Position numbers and translations under genes: made by a program
In this document: positions 34,781 to 44,297 of the stretch, piece after piece
Layout: each line of letters starts with the position of its first letter
Numbering within the stretch: position 1 is the first letter of the stretch
Source: Actinorhabdospora filicis
Lineage (GTDB): Bacteria; Actinomycetota; Actinomycetes; Mycobacteriales; Micromonosporaceae
Length of the DNA stretch: 64,000 bases
Direction: 5' to 3'
NCBI RefSeq assembly: GCF_030269765.1
Contig: NZ_BSTX01000004.1
Location: 62,001 to 126,000 of the forward strand
Notes under the pieces: generated by a model
Seen by the model: only the letters and a program-made list of their open reading frames with translations
What the model was told of the DNA's origin: nothing
Databases searched by the model: none

Positions 34781-34781
34781 C

Positions 34782-35537
34782 ATGTCCGGTCCGGTCACAT
34801 TCACGTCCGCGGGAGGCGGCGGCGGAGCGCCGTCCAGCCTCCAGCGCGCCTACCTCGAACTGCGCGAGCCGCCCGCCGACGGCAGCACCGCCCAGCCGGG
34901 CGGGCCCATCGGCCAGATCCACTTCCAGTTCAACCCCAAGGAACTGAGCCTGTCCAAGAACGCGAAGTGGAAGCGCGACGCGCAGCGCAACGCGAAGAAG
35001 TCCGGGCCGCCGGAGTTCACCGGCTCCGACCCGGCGAAACTGACCTTGGAGATGTTCTTCGACGCCACCGACAAGATGGACGACAAGGTGGTGAAGAACG
35101 TCGAGAAGCTGTTCAACTGCTGCGTGCCCACCGACGCCTCGCGCGCGGCCAAGAAGGGCTCCCCGCCGTGGGTGATCTTCCACTGGGGACCCATGACCAG
35201 CTTCCCGTCCTACGTCGCCTCGGTGACCGCGAAGTACACCCTCTTCACCCCCAGCGGCACCCCCGTCCGCGCGGTCTGCACGGTCAACCTGGAGGAGATC
35301 TCCGGCGAGCAGGGCGGACAGAACCCCACCTCGGGTTCCCGCACCGCCCGCCGCGCGCACATCGTCACCGCCGGGGACACCCTCCAGTCCCTGTCCTACC
35401 GGACCTACGGGAACGCGAACCTGTGGCGGGTGATCGCCGAGGCGAACGAGATCACCGACCCCATGCGCATCCCGGTCGGCACGCGGCTCCTGGTGCCCGC
35501 GGCCGACGAGCTCCCGGATGGTGACAATGGCCAATGA
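34782..35537 (+). CDS. CIS LysM-containing hub/baseplate protein (Afp7-like)
   Basis: 251 residues. N-terminal fold IGQIHFQFNPKELSLSKNAKWKRDAQRNAKK and SDPAKLTLEMFFDATDKMDD is the T4 gp53/Afp7 pattern. A LysM domain occupies the C-terminus (about 185-240: AHIVTAGDTLQSLSYRTYGNANLWRVIAEANEI). In eCIS this protein clamps tube and spike. Starts 2 nt after the tube stop and overlaps the spike gene at its 3' end, so it is translationally linked. Confidence 0.92.
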   Translation: MSGPVTFTSAGGGGGAPSSLQRAYLELREPPADGSTAQPGGPIGQIHFQFNPKELSLSKNAKWKRDAQRNAKKSGPPEFTGSDPAKLTLEMFFDATDKMDDKVVKNVEKLFNCCVPTDASRAAKKGSPPWVIFHWGPMTSFPSYVASVTAKYTLFTPSGTPVRAVCTVNLEEISGEQGGQNPTSGSRTARRAHIVTAGDTLQSLSYRTYGNANLWRVIAEANEITDPMRIPVGTRLLVPAADELPDGDNGQ

Positions 35538-37308
35538 GAGCTTCGCGAACACCCTCATCGTCGAGGTCGAAGGGACCGCCCTCCCCGCGGATGTGGCGTC
35601 CCTGCTGACCTGGGCGTGGGTGGACGCGTCACGCAACCTGCCCGACACCTGCGCGCTCCGCTTCCGCGACCCGCAGCGCGTCGCGCTGGAGAAGGGCAAG
35701 TTCAAGGTCGGCGCCAAGATCGCCGTCAAGGTCAACACCGCCGAACCCGGCGGGCCCAAGCCCCTCATGCAGGGCGAGATCACCGCCATCGAGCTCGACC
35801 TGGACGCCCACGGCAGCTTCACCGAGGTCCGCGGCCTCGACCTCGCCCACCGCCTCTACCGCGGCAAGCGCGTCGTCGCCTACCCCGACATGGGGCTCGC
35901 CGACGTCGTCCGGCAGGTGTGCGGCAAGGCCAGCGTGCCCGTGGGCACCATCGACGCCGTCTCCGGCGTCGGCGGCAAACCCAACACCCAGTTCTCCCAG
36001 GACAACGAGTCCGACTGGGAGTTCCTGTCGCGCCTGGCCGACCTGGTCGGCGCGCAGATCTCCTGCAGCGAGGGCAAACTCGACTTCAAGCTGCCCAAGC
36101 CGCCCAGCGAGGCGCCGCCGCAGTCGTCCTCGGCGACCACCGACCCGCTGGTCCTGGAGGCCAGCCGCAACCTGCTGTCCCTGCGCGCGGCCGTCACCGC
36201 CGCCGAGCAGGTCCCCAGCGTCGAGGTGCGCGGCTGGGACTTCGAGCACAAGCAGGAGATCACCGCCACCGAGACCCCGAAACTGGCCGGGACCGAGGCG
36301 TCCGGCGTGGACCCGACCGGCTGGGCCGGCAAGTTCAAGGCCCCGCCCTACCTGTCCACCTCCGCCGCCTACCACAGCCAGGGCGAGGTCAAGGCCGCCG
36401 CGAAGGCGCTCGCCGACCAGCTCGCCACCGCCGCCGCCGAACTCGACGGTGTCGCCAAGGGCAACCCGAAGCTGCGGCCCGGGCAGGCGGTCAGCCTCGC
36501 CGGCGTCGGCGATCCCTTTGTCGGCAAGTACACCCTGACCAGCACCCGCCACCTGTTCACCGAGTCCGCCGGGTACACCACGGCGTTCACCGTGTCGCAC
36601 CGGCAGGAGCGCTCGTTGTACGGCGTCATCCAGGGCGGCAAGGCGCCCGGCGGGGCCGCGACCGGGCTGATGCCCGCGATCGTGTCCGACGTCCGGGACC
36701 CCCTCAAGCTCGGCCGGGTCAAGCTGACGTTCCCGTGGCTGTCGAAGGACTTCACCTCCGGCTGGTGCCGGACGGTGCAGCTGTCGGCGGGCAAGGACCG
36801 GGGTTCGTGGCTGCTGCCCGAGGTCGGCGACGAGGTCCTGGTCGGCCGCTGCGACGGCGACATGGACACCCTGTACGTCCTGGGCGGCCTCCACAACGGC
36901 AAGGACGTCGTCCCGAAGCTGTCGGCGCCCGGCATCGACGACGGCAGCGGCGAGATCAACGTGCGCGCCCTGGTGTCCCGCAAGGGGCACCGCATCGAGC
37001 TGGTCGACGGCAAGCAGGGCGAGGGCATCCTGCTGTCCACCGGGGACAAGAAGATCTTCCTGAAGTTCGACGTGTCCGGCAAGAAGATCGAGATCGAGAG
37101 CCCCGGCGAGATCAGCGTCAAGGGCGTCGGCATCAAGATCGACGCGCAGAGCGGCAACCTGGAGATGAAGGGCGCTCAAGTCAAGATCACCGGCCAGCAG
37201 TCGGCGGAGATGACCGCCACGCAGGTCAAGGTGAACGGTTCCGGGCAGGCGGAGTTCTCCGCGGGCGGCCCGGTCACCGTCAAGGGCGCGATCGTCCGCA
37301 TCAACTAG
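35527..37308 (+). CDS. CIS VgrG-like spike protein (Afp8-like)
   Basis: 593 residues from the ATG at 35527 (MANESFANTLIVEVEG); an in-frame ATG at 35518 gives three more residues and cannot be excluded. The gp27-like hub is residues 1-370 (RNLPDTCALRFRDPQRV, GLDLAHRLYRGKRV, QDNESDWEFLSRLADLVGAQI). A gp5-type OB domain follows (AIVSDVRDPLKLGRVKLTFPWLS, SWLLPEVGDEVLVG). The C-terminal part is a beta-helix with KKIEIESPGEISVKGVGIKI repeats. It forms the trimeric spike under the tube. Overlaps the LysM gene by 11 nt. Confidence 0.93.
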   Translation: MANESFANTLIVEVEGTALPADVASLLTWAWVDASRNLPDTCALRFRDPQRVALEKGKFKVGAKIAVKVNTAEPGGPKPLMQGEITAIELDLDAHGSFTEVRGLDLAHRLYRGKRVVAYPDMGLADVVRQVCGKASVPVGTIDAVSGVGGKPNTQFSQDNESDWEFLSRLADLVGAQISCSEGKLDFKLPKPPSEAPPQSSSATTDPLVLEASRNLLSLRAAVTAAEQVPSVEVRGWDFEHKQEITATETPKLAGTEASGVDPTGWAGKFKAPPYLSTSAAYHSQGEVKAAAKALADQLATAAAELDGVAKGNPKLRPGQAVSLAGVGDPFVGKYTLTSTRHLFTESAGYTTAFTVSHRQERSLYGVIQGGKAPGGAATGLMPAIVSDVRDPLKLGRVKLTFPWLSKDFTSGWCRTVQLSAGKDRGSWLLPEVGDEVLVGRCDGDMDTLYVLGGLHNGKDVVPKLSAPGIDDGSGEINVRALVSRKGHRIELVDGKQGEGILLSTGDKKIFLKFDVSGKKIEIESPGEISVKGVGIKIDAQSGNLEMKGAQVKITGQQSAEMTATQVKVNGSGQAEFSAGGPVTVKGAIVRIN

Positions 37309-37333
37309 TCCCGGCATAGAGAGGAGTACGGCG

Positions 37334-37618
37334 ATGCCCATGGCGGCCCGCGTCGGGGACCCCACCGGTCACCCCGGCGTCATCACCGGACCCGGCGTAC
37401 CAACCGTGCTCATCGGCGGCAAACCGGCGGCCGTGGTCGGCGACCTGCACACCTGCTCGTTCCCGCCCCCGCCGCCGCACCCCCCGACGCCCATCATCCC
37501 GCCGGGCTGCCCGACGGTCCTGATCGGCGGCAAGCCCGCCGCGCGCGTCGGCGACATGTCGGCGTGCGGAGCGCCGATCCTGCCGCCGGGCTGCCCGACC
37601 GTCATGATCGGGGGCTGA
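37334..37618 (+). CDS. PAAR-like spike tip (Afp10-like)
   Basis: 94 residues. MAARVGDPTGHPGVITGPG is the PAAR start. Two copies of PTVLIGGKPAA-x-VGD and a third PTVMIGG give the cone of short strands; the Cys and His residues (GDLHTCSFPP, DMSACGAP) are zinc ligands. It caps the VgrG spike and might carry cargo. No C-terminal toxin extension. Next start is 1 nt after its stop. Confidence 0.93.
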   Translation: MPMAARVGDPTGHPGVITGPGVPTVLIGGKPAAVVGDLHTCSFPPPPPHPPTPIIPPGCPTVLIGGKPAARVGDMSACGAPILPPGCPTVMIGG

Positions 37619-37619
37619 G

Positions 37620-38051
37620 ATGGCCGAGGAGTTCATCGGCGCGGGATGGGCCTTCCCGCTACGGACCGATGCCACCGGCTCGATGGCCCTGGTCAGCGGC
37701 GACCGGGAACTGGTGGAGGCCATCCACCTGATCCTGGCCACCGCGCCGGGCGAGCGGCCCATGCGGCCGGAGTTCGGCTGCGCCATCCACGATCTCGCCT
37801 TCGCCCCGGCGGACGCGGCCACCGCCGGGCGCATCGCCTACGAGGTGCGCATCGCGCTGGAGCGGTGGGAGCCGCGCGTGACCCTGGAGGACGTCGTCAT
37901 CGACTTCGACGAGGTCGACCAGGGACGGCTCCTCATCGAGATCATCTACTCGGTTCGCGGCAGCAACGACCCGCGCAACCTGGTGTTCCCCTTCTACATG
38001 ATCCCCTCGGAGGAGACCGCGGAGATGCCCGCACAGGACGGTGAGCGATGA
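37620..38051 (+). CDS. CIS gp25/GPW-like baseplate protein (Afp9-like)
   Basis: 143 residues. FIGAGWAFPLRTDATGSMALVSGDRELVEAIHLILATAPGERPMRPEFGCAIHDLAF is the GPW/gp25 family signature, with ALERWEPRVTLEDV in the middle. This subunit nucleates sheath on the baseplate. Its final ATGA overlaps the baseplate J start (38048). Confidence 0.93.
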   Translation: MAEEFIGAGWAFPLRTDATGSMALVSGDRELVEAIHLILATAPGERPMRPEFGCAIHDLAFAPADAATAGRIAYEVRIALERWEPRVTLEDVVIDFDEVDQGRLLIEIIYSVRGSNDPRNLVFPFYMIPSEETAEMPAQDGER

Positions 38052-39985
38052 GTCTGCCCGTACCCAACCTCGACGACCGCAGGTTCCAGGACCTCGTGGA
38101 CGAGGCGAAGCGGATGGTGCAGCAGCGCTGCCCGGAGTGGACCGACCATAACGTGTCCGACCCCGGAGTCACGCTCATCGAGACCTTCGCGATGATGGTC
38201 GACCAGCTGCTCTACCGCGTCAACCAGGTCCCCAGCCTGCACTACCTGAAGTTCCTCGACCTGATCGGCGTGAAACTGTTCCCGCCGACCGCCGCGCGCG
38301 GCGACGTCACCTACTGGCTGTCGGCGGCGCAGGAGACGGTGGTCCAGGTGCCCGCCGACTCGCAGGTGTCGACGCCGTTCACCGAGACCGAGCAGCCGGT
38401 GGTGTTCCGGACGGTCAAGGAGCTCGACATCGTCCCGTGCAGCCTGGCGCACATCCTCACCCAGTCCAATGGCGCGCGGCCGGTGGAACGCACCGGCGAC
38501 CTGCTCGCCGGGACCGGCCTGTCGTGCTTCCAGACGCAGCCGACCGTCGGCGACGCGGTGATCTTCGGGCTGTCCGACGCGGTGCCGAACTGCGCGGTCC
38601 TGCTGCGCATCGAATGCAACGTCGAAGGCGTCGGCGTCGACCCGCGCGACCCGCCCCTGGCGTGGGAGGCGTGGAACGGGCACGGGTGGTCGGCCTGCGA
38701 GGTCGACCGCGACACCACCGGCGGTTTCAACAAGGCCGGTGACGTGGTCCTGCACGTGCCCGAGACGCACGCGCCCTCCGTCGTGGACAACCGCCGCGCC
38801 GGCTGGATCCGCTGCCGCCTCGTCGCGCCCGCCGAGGGACAGCCGTTCTACCAGCAGCCCCCGCGCCTGACCTCGGCCACCGCCAGCACCATCGGCGGGA
38901 CCGTCACCGCGATCCACGCCCAGGTCGTCCGCAACGAGATCACCGGCATGTCCGAGGGCGTTCCCGGGCAGCGGTTCCCGCTCGCGCACAGCCCCGTGGT
39001 CGCCTCCGAGCAGCCGTTCAACGTGGACGTGTCCGGTGTGGACGGCTGGCAGGAGTGGACCGAGGTCACCTCCTTCGCGCGCTCCGGGCCCGCCGACAAG
39101 CACTTCACCGTCGACCGCACCTCCGGCCAGCTGCACTTCGGGCCCGCCGTCCGCGAACCCGACGGGAGCTTCCGCCACTACGGCGCCGTGCCCGCCAAGG
39201 GCACCGCGATCCGCGTCCAGGAGTACCGCACCGGCGGCGGCCGCGCCGGCAACGTCGCCCGCGGGATGCTGCGCGTGCAGCGCGACCCCGTCCCGTTCGT
39301 GTCGACGGTGACCAACCGCCGTCCCGCGACCGGCGGCGTCGACGGCGAATCGGTCGAGGACGCCTCGATCCGCGGCCCGCTGCTCCTGCGCACCCGCGAA
39401 CGCGCCGTCACCGTCGACGACTACGAGCAGCTCGCCGCCGAGGCCGCCCCCGACCTCGCGCGCGTGCGCTGCGTCCCCGTCGCCGAGGACCCCGGCGCCG
39501 TCCGCCTGCTGGTCGTGCCCTCGGTCTCCGACCCCGGCGACCTCCAGCTCAACCAGCTCGACCCCGCCGAGGACACCCTGGCGCGCATCGCGTCCTTCCT
39601 CGACGAGCGGCGCTGCCTCGGCTCGCGCATCTCCGTCGAACCCCCCTACTACCAGGGCGTCACCGTCGTCGCGCAGATGCGCGCCAAGCGCCGCAGCTCG
39701 CCCGAGGCCCTGCAGACCCGCGCCATCCGCGCGCTCTACAAGTACCTCAACCCCATCGTCGGCGGCGCCGACGGCCGCGGCTGGCCCTTCGGGCGGCCCG
39801 TGCAGTCCGGAGAGATCTTCTCGGTCCTCCAGCAGCTGCCCGGCGTCGAACTCGTCGAGGACGTCCGCCTCTTCGGCGCCGACCCCGCCACCGGCAAGCG
39901 CGGCTCCGCCGTCCAGCGCCTCGACCTGACCCCGCACGCCCTGGTGTTCTCCTACGGGCACCAGGTCCGGGTAACGGAGGAGTGA
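38048..39985 (+). CDS. CIS baseplate J-like protein (Afp11-like)
   Basis: 645 residues. MSLPVPNLDDRRFQDLVDEA then CPEWTDHNVSDPGVTLIETFA is the hallmark start of the 'putative baseplate assembly protein' family. A gp6-like core sits in the C-terminal half (AVTVDDYEQLAAEAAPDLARVRCVPV, VVPSVSDPGDLQLNQLDPAEDTLARI, SRISVEPPYYQGVTVVAQM). It forms the wedge with the tail protein I gene that starts 1 nt after its stop. About 640 residues is ordinary for eCIS; the larger two-gene wedge of Afp is represented by this one and the next. Confidence 0.92.
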   Translation: MSLPVPNLDDRRFQDLVDEAKRMVQQRCPEWTDHNVSDPGVTLIETFAMMVDQLLYRVNQVPSLHYLKFLDLIGVKLFPPTAARGDVTYWLSAAQETVVQVPADSQVSTPFTETEQPVVFRTVKELDIVPCSLAHILTQSNGARPVERTGDLLAGTGLSCFQTQPTVGDAVIFGLSDAVPNCAVLLRIECNVEGVGVDPRDPPLAWEAWNGHGWSACEVDRDTTGGFNKAGDVVLHVPETHAPSVVDNRRAGWIRCRLVAPAEGQPFYQQPPRLTSATASTIGGTVTAIHAQVVRNEITGMSEGVPGQRFPLAHSPVVASEQPFNVDVSGVDGWQEWTEVTSFARSGPADKHFTVDRTSGQLHFGPAVREPDGSFRHYGAVPAKGTAIRVQEYRTGGGRAGNVARGMLRVQRDPVPFVSTVTNRRPATGGVDGESVEDASIRGPLLLRTRERAVTVDDYEQLAAEAAPDLARVRCVPVAEDPGAVRLLVVPSVSDPGDLQLNQLDPAEDTLARIASFLDERRCLGSRISVEPPYYQGVTVVAQMRAKRRSSPEALQTRAIRALYKYLNPIVGGADGRGWPFGRPVQSGEIFSVLQQLPGVELVEDVRLFGADPATGKRGSAVQRLDLTPHALVFSYGHQVRVTEE

Positions 39986-39986
39986 C

Positions 39987-40547
39987 ATGAGAGCCGGAAT
40001 CCCGGGCCTGACGACTCCCCACCCCATCGGGGAGTCGCTGCCCGCCGTCTACGCCGAGGACGAGTTCGCCCAGCGCTTCACCGCCGCGCTCGACGACGTC
40101 CTCGCGCCCGTCTTCGCCGTCCTCGACAACTGGCCGTCCTACCTGGACCCCGCCATCGCGCCCGAGGACATCGTCGACTGGCTGGCGACCTGGGTCGCGC
40201 TGCCCATCGACGACAGCTGGAGCATGGAACGCCGCCGCGAACTGGTCGCCTCGGCCGTCGAGCTGCACCGCTGGAGCGGCACGAAGAAGGGCCTCGCCGA
40301 ACACGTCCGCCTGCTCACCGGCGGCGACGTGGAGATCACCGACAACGGCGGCTGCGTCTACTCCCGCACCGCCAACGGGCCCCTCCCCGGCACCGCCACC
40401 CCCGGCATCGAAGTCCTCGTCCGCGTCACCACCACCGCCGCCGTCGACGTCGCCCGCCTCTCGGCCACCGTCGCCGACGCCGTCCCCGCCCACGTGCCCA
40501 CCAGCATCCGCGTCGTACCCACCGGGAGGGCCTCGGTCCCCGGGTAG
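39987..40547 (+). CDS. CIS tail protein I/gp7-type wedge protein
   Basis: 186 residues, ATG at 39987. IGESLPAVYAEDEFAQRFTAALDDVLAPVFAVLDNWPSYLDPAIAPEDIVDWLATWVAL is the 'phage tail protein' (TIGR02242/P2 gpI-like) motif. ELHRWSGTKKGLAEHVRLLTGGDVEI and VTTTAAVDVARLSATVADAVPAHVP complete it. It is the last gene of the first CIS block. No fibre or tape-measure gene follows; 10 nt later a glyoxalase-fold gene begins. Confidence 0.9.
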   Translation: MRAGIPGLTTPHPIGESLPAVYAEDEFAQRFTAALDDVLAPVFAVLDNWPSYLDPAIAPEDIVDWLATWVALPIDDSWSMERRRELVASAVELHRWSGTKKGLAEHVRLLTGGDVEITDNGGCVYSRTANGPLPGTATPGIEVLVRVTTTAAVDVARLSATVADAVPAHVPTSIRVVPTGRASVPG

Positions 40548-40557
40548 CGTCGGGGAC

Positions 40558-40944
40558 ATGCGCGTATCGGACATCGTGATCGACTGCCCCGACCCGGCCG
40601 CGCTCGCGCGGTTCTACTCGGGACTCCTGAGCGGGCCCACCACCGGCGGAATCGCCGGTGAGATCGTCCGCGAAGAGGACGACTGGGTCACCGTCGACCT
40701 CGGCGGCGGCCCCCGCCTGGCCTTCCAGCTCGCCCCCGGCCACGTCCCACCCGCCTGGCCCGACCCGTCCCGGCCCCAGCAGTTCCACCTCGACCTGGAG
40801 GTGGACGACATCGACGAAGCGCGCGCCCTGGCGGAAACCCTGGGCGCGCGCTTTGTAGAGGAGCACGTGGGGGAGCGGGGGTACGGGTTCGTGGTGATGA
40901 TCGACCCGGCGGGGCACCCGTTTTGTTTGTGCAGGACGGAGTAG
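40558..40944 (+). CDS. VOC/glyoxalase-like protein
   Basis: 128 residues. MRVSDIVIDCPDPAALARFYSGLLSG, then FHLDLEVDDIDEARALAETLGARF and GFVVMIDPAGHPFCLCRTE fit one vicinal-oxygen-chelate (Glyoxalase_6) unit. Metal ligand candidates are His in FHLDLEV and in the C-terminal GHPFC. Function unknown; many relatives bind small drugs or act as lyases. It is 10 nt past the CIS stop and could be read through, but is not known to be a CIS part. Confidence 0.85.
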   Translation: MRVSDIVIDCPDPAALARFYSGLLSGPTTGGIAGEIVREEDDWVTVDLGGGPRLAFQLAPGHVPPAWPDPSRPQQFHLDLEVDDIDEARALAETLGARFVEEHVGERGYGFVVMIDPAGHPFCLCRTE

Positions 40945-41216
40945 GGCGGGGCGGTCCGTCCCACCCCGGCCCTCGCCTCGCGAGTGCGCGGCGTCCGTCC
41001 GGCGCGCCATCCCACACCCTCCTGCGGCCCGGCCCGTCCGTCCACTCACGACGAACGGCAGCTGAACCATCCTCAAGCGCCGTACGAAATGCGGCTTATT
41101 GACGAGATCGGCCGGATCTGTCAGGATGTCGGAGAAGCCCCGCTCATTGGCGCACCGCCGTATCTCGCGCGGACACGCATCACCGGGAGTCCCTTCACCC
41201 TGGCATTGGAGCGCTC

Positions 41217-42617
41217 ATGCTCGCGCCGCTCTTTCCCGCCGCCGTCTCCCTGCCCGATCTGCTCTCGCGCATCTCCGGCGTCCGCCGCGAGGAGGGCTCG
41301 ATCCTCGCCGCGCTCTCCGTCGTCCACCGCCGTGGTGATCTCGCCGCCGAGGGTTTCCCGTCGCTGTCCACCTGGCTCATGGTCCACGCCGGACTGTCCA
41401 GCGCCAGGGCCCGCTCCTGGCAGCGCGCCGCGACCGAGATGCCCTTCCTCCCCGCCCTCGCCGAGGCCCTCTCCCGCGGCGAGATCTCCATCGAGCACGC
41501 CCTGCCCGTCTTCCACGCCACCGCGCGCGGCCACCGCGAGACCTTCACCCGCGAACTCGCCGAGCCCGTCCCCTCCGACTACGTCCCAGGCCATCGCCTC
41601 CACACCCTCGACGAGGTCTTCGCCGACATCGCCCGCCACGAACTCCCCGGCACCGTCGCCGCCGCCGTCAAGGAACTCCTGTCCCGCATCGACGAGGAAC
41701 GCCAGGCCCGCGAGTTCACCGCCCGCCTCGACCGCCGCCACGTCAGCCTCACTCCCACCCTCGACGGTTCCTGGCACCTCGCCGGGCACCTGGACGACCT
41801 CGCGGGCGCCACCGTGTCCGCCGCCCTCGACTCCCTCACCCGCCCCGACGGCGAAGGCGACCGCCGCACCGCCGGCCAGCGCCGTGCCGACGCCCTCCGC
41901 GAACTCGCCGAGAACCCGCCGCCCGACCTCACCGGACCCCGCCTCACCCCACCCACCGTCGTGGTCACCATCGACCACGAAGCCCTCGTCACCAAGGTCT
42001 CCGCCCTCCCCGACGCCGGACTCCACGACCGCGCCCTCACCAACCCCTGGGCCGACCTCGACGGCACCCCCATCCCGCCCGCCATCGCCCGCCGCTTCGC
42101 CTGCGACGCCCGCGTCCTCCCCGCCGTCCTGAACGGCGACGGACGCGTGCTCGACCTCGCCCGCACCCGCCGCCTCGTCTCCATCGCCCAGCGCCGGGCC
42201 CTGTCCATCGAGCAACCCACCTGCGCCTTCCCGCACTGCACGGTGTCCTGGCGCCGCTGCGAGGCCCACCACATCCATCCCTGGAGCGAAGGAGGCCCCA
42301 CCACCCTCGACAATCTCGCCCACCTCTGCCCCAACCACCACGGCACCGCGCACGGCGAGGCCTGGACCTTCACCCGCATCACCGCCCCCGACCCCGAACG
42401 CGGCCACACCCCCGGCGATCTCCTGTGGACGGAGACGACCAGCGGCCGCGAGTTCACCGTCGCCCCCCGCCGCCACAAACGCCGAAAACCCACGGCACCC
42501 CCGAACCGCAGCGCGGCGACCCGGCCGAGCCCGCGCTCGATGGGAGGCGCGAGACCACCACGGGAGCGGCCACAAGAGACGGTCGCGGAGGGGCGGAAGG
42601 AGTCTGCGAAGTCATGA
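41217..42617 (+). CDS. DUF222/HNH endonuclease protein
   Basis: 466 residues, ATG at 41217. The helical DUF222 region spans about 20-320 (EGFPSLSTWLMVHAGLSSARA, LAEALSRGEISIEHA). The HNH nuclease is at about 335-385: CAFPHCTVSWRRCEAHHIHPWSEGG then LAHLCPNHHGTAHGEAW, with paired Cys and catalytic His. The basic, Pro-rich C-tail (PRRHKRRKPTAPPNRSAA) is typical. This family is abundant, multi-copy and often mobile in actinomycetes. The target DNA is unknown. Its location interrupts the CIS locus. Confidence 0.9.
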   Translation: MLAPLFPAAVSLPDLLSRISGVRREEGSILAALSVVHRRGDLAAEGFPSLSTWLMVHAGLSSARARSWQRAATEMPFLPALAEALSRGEISIEHALPVFHATARGHRETFTRELAEPVPSDYVPGHRLHTLDEVFADIARHELPGTVAAAVKELLSRIDEERQAREFTARLDRRHVSLTPTLDGSWHLAGHLDDLAGATVSAALDSLTRPDGEGDRRTAGQRRADALRELAENPPPDLTGPRLTPPTVVVTIDHEALVTKVSALPDAGLHDRALTNPWADLDGTPIPPAIARRFACDARVLPAVLNGDGRVLDLARTRRLVSIAQRRALSIEQPTCAFPHCTVSWRRCEAHHIHPWSEGGPTTLDNLAHLCPNHHGTAHGEAWTFTRITAPDPERGHTPGDLLWTETTSGREFTVAPRRHKRRKPTAPPNRSAATRPSPRSMGGARPPRERPQETVAEGRKESAKS

Positions 42618-43585
42618 GGAGCTTGGAAACCCGCCACCCGAGCCACGCACGCACCCGCACCCGCCGCCAGCCACCAGCCGGACGACCCGCCCCGCCCGCC
42701 CACCCGAGTACCCGGCCGCCCGGCAACTCACCCACGCGTCCGGCTCCGCCCGCCTGCTCGCTCGACCGAGGCCCACCACCGGCCAGCCCACCCGCCCGAT
42801 TCCCGCCCACCCGATCCCGCTCGCTCGACCGCTTCCCTGCCCACCCGCCGACCCCGGCAACCTGCCCACCCGGTTCCCACCAGCCACTCGCCCGGGGCCG
42901 ACCGCCTCCCTTCCCATCCGCCCAGTCCCGCCAACCCAACCGCCTGATCCCCGCTCGCCCGGCGGAGACCGACTGCTTCCTTTCCCAACCGCCCGATCCC
43001 CGCCAACCCGCGCCCGGCCGAGGCCGACCCGGTGCCGTCATGTCGCCGGGGCGGTGAGGGCGTTCGAGCCGCGCACTCGCCCGCGTATCCGGGCACCCGG
43101 CATGCACTCGTTCGCGCACGGGATCCTGCGGCCCGCGTCTCGTGGTCGTGGCCTCGACACGAGCACGGGGTGGACCGAGAGGGGTTACCCGCAAGCCGAT
43201 CCTGTCGGGCACGAAGCCCGAGCAGCTTCCCCATCCGCCCAAGCCCATCTCACCCAAGCCCGCCCCGCCCAAGCCCGGCTCGGCTCGGCTCGGCTCGGTT
43301 CGGCTCGGCTCGGCTCGGCTCGGCCGAGCATCGTCCGGCACTGGCACTGGCACTGGCACTGGCACCCGCACCGGCACCGATTCCGCCGCAGCGGCCATCG
43401 GGGCAACCCGCTCCGCGCCGCGGTTCCTCTGCCGGAGGCCCGTCGCGTCGGCCGTGTCCATTGTGTCCATAGCGGCCGCCGTGACCCGCACCGCTGTTCG
43501 CCCGGTCACATTCCCTCGCTCCGGCCGGTCATCCCGGTGGCCGCCCGTTCGGGCCGGTCTCGTCTCAGCGACCGGAGATCACCGC
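42618..43585. other. Gene-free GC-rich gap with simple repeats
   Basis: Nearly 1 kb without a credible gene. Frames crossing it read as Arg/Pro-rich nonsense. The first 400 bp are pyrimidine-rich on the plus strand with many CCCGCC/CGCTCG words. The second half has the microsatellites listed separately. No terminator hairpin with T-tract was found. Confidence 0.5.
43276..43366. repeat. Pentanucleotide and hexanucleotide microsatellites
   Basis: CGGCT is repeated in tandem from 43276 to 43325 (10 units, one reading CGGTT and the last CGGCC). After 11 nt, GGCACT is repeated 4 times from 43337 to 43360 and decays into GGCACC and CGCACC units. Long pure microsatellites are unusual in actinomycete DNA and can slip in replication. 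Confidence 0.85.
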
Positions 43586-44020
43586 ATGACATCCCGTCCC
43601 TTGGTCCGCCGACTCGTCACCGTCTTCTACTGGATCATCGCCCTGGAGTTCCTCGTCGGGGCCGTCACCAAGTACTGGCCCGGCACGGGGCCGCTCGGGT
43701 CCGATTACGCCGCCAAGTTCACCGGGTGGGGATATCCGGCGTGGGTGCGCTTCCTCGTCGGATCGATCGAGCTGGTGTGCGCGGTCCTGCTGGTGATCCC
43801 GAACCGGCGGGCGAGGTTCCTCGGCGCGGGTTCGCTGGTGCTGCTGCTCGTCGGGGCCGTGACGACCCACATCGTCAACCACGACCCGGTCTCGGAGAGC
43901 ACCGCCGCTCCGCTGCACCTGGTCATCACCGCTGTCTTCGCGCTGGTCAACTGGCCCGCGCACTGGACCGACCTGCTCCCCGGGCGGCGCGGACGGGTGG
44001 GCGCCGCGACCGGCGGCTGA
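43586..44020 (+). CDS. DoxX-family membrane protein
   Basis: 144 residues from ATG at 43586; a longer frame runs back through the microsatellite but has no ribosome site, so I reject it. Four membrane helices: VTVFYWIIALEFLVGAV, PAWVRFLVGSIELVCAVLLV, LGAGSLVLLLVGAVTTHIV and HLVITAVFALVNWPAH. KYWPGTGPLGSDYAAKFTGWGYP is the DoxX-like loop. Members are linked to thiosulfate/redox stress in other actinobacteria; role here unknown. Confidence 0.8.
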   Translation: MTSRPLVRRLVTVFYWIIALEFLVGAVTKYWPGTGPLGSDYAAKFTGWGYPAWVRFLVGSIELVCAVLLVIPNRRARFLGAGSLVLLLVGAVTTHIVNHDPVSESTAAPLHLVITAVFALVNWPAHWTDLLPGRRGRVGAATGG

Positions 44021-44297
44021 CACCGGAGCCTGGCCGGGTGGACGGCGCCGGGTCCGCGAACGCACCCGCGCCGGGCCGTGGGGACGCACGCGGCCGCGCG
44101 CCGCCGAACGCGGCAATCGCCGTGGCCCCTCTCGCGACGACACTCTGATGGGCGAGATGGAGGTGGGTGTCCCGAGCCGTGTCACCACGGCGTGAGCCGC
44201 CCACCCACCCCGGCCGTTTCCCGACATCACCCTCCCCGCCCACTCCCTCGTCGCATCCCCGCCAGCCGTCACCCTCCACCCCGGCTTCCCTTGCGGT

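Noticed and set aside
28985-40547. Prophage or R-type pyocin-like remnant
   Set aside because: No capsid, portal, terminase, lysis or integrase genes; DUF4255, DUF4157 and an AAA+ ATPase indicate eCIS.
43142-43585. N-terminal extension of the DoxX gene through the microsatellite
   Set aside because: The extension reads as Ala/Arg/Leu/Gly/Thr repeats and DoxX starts normally at 43586.
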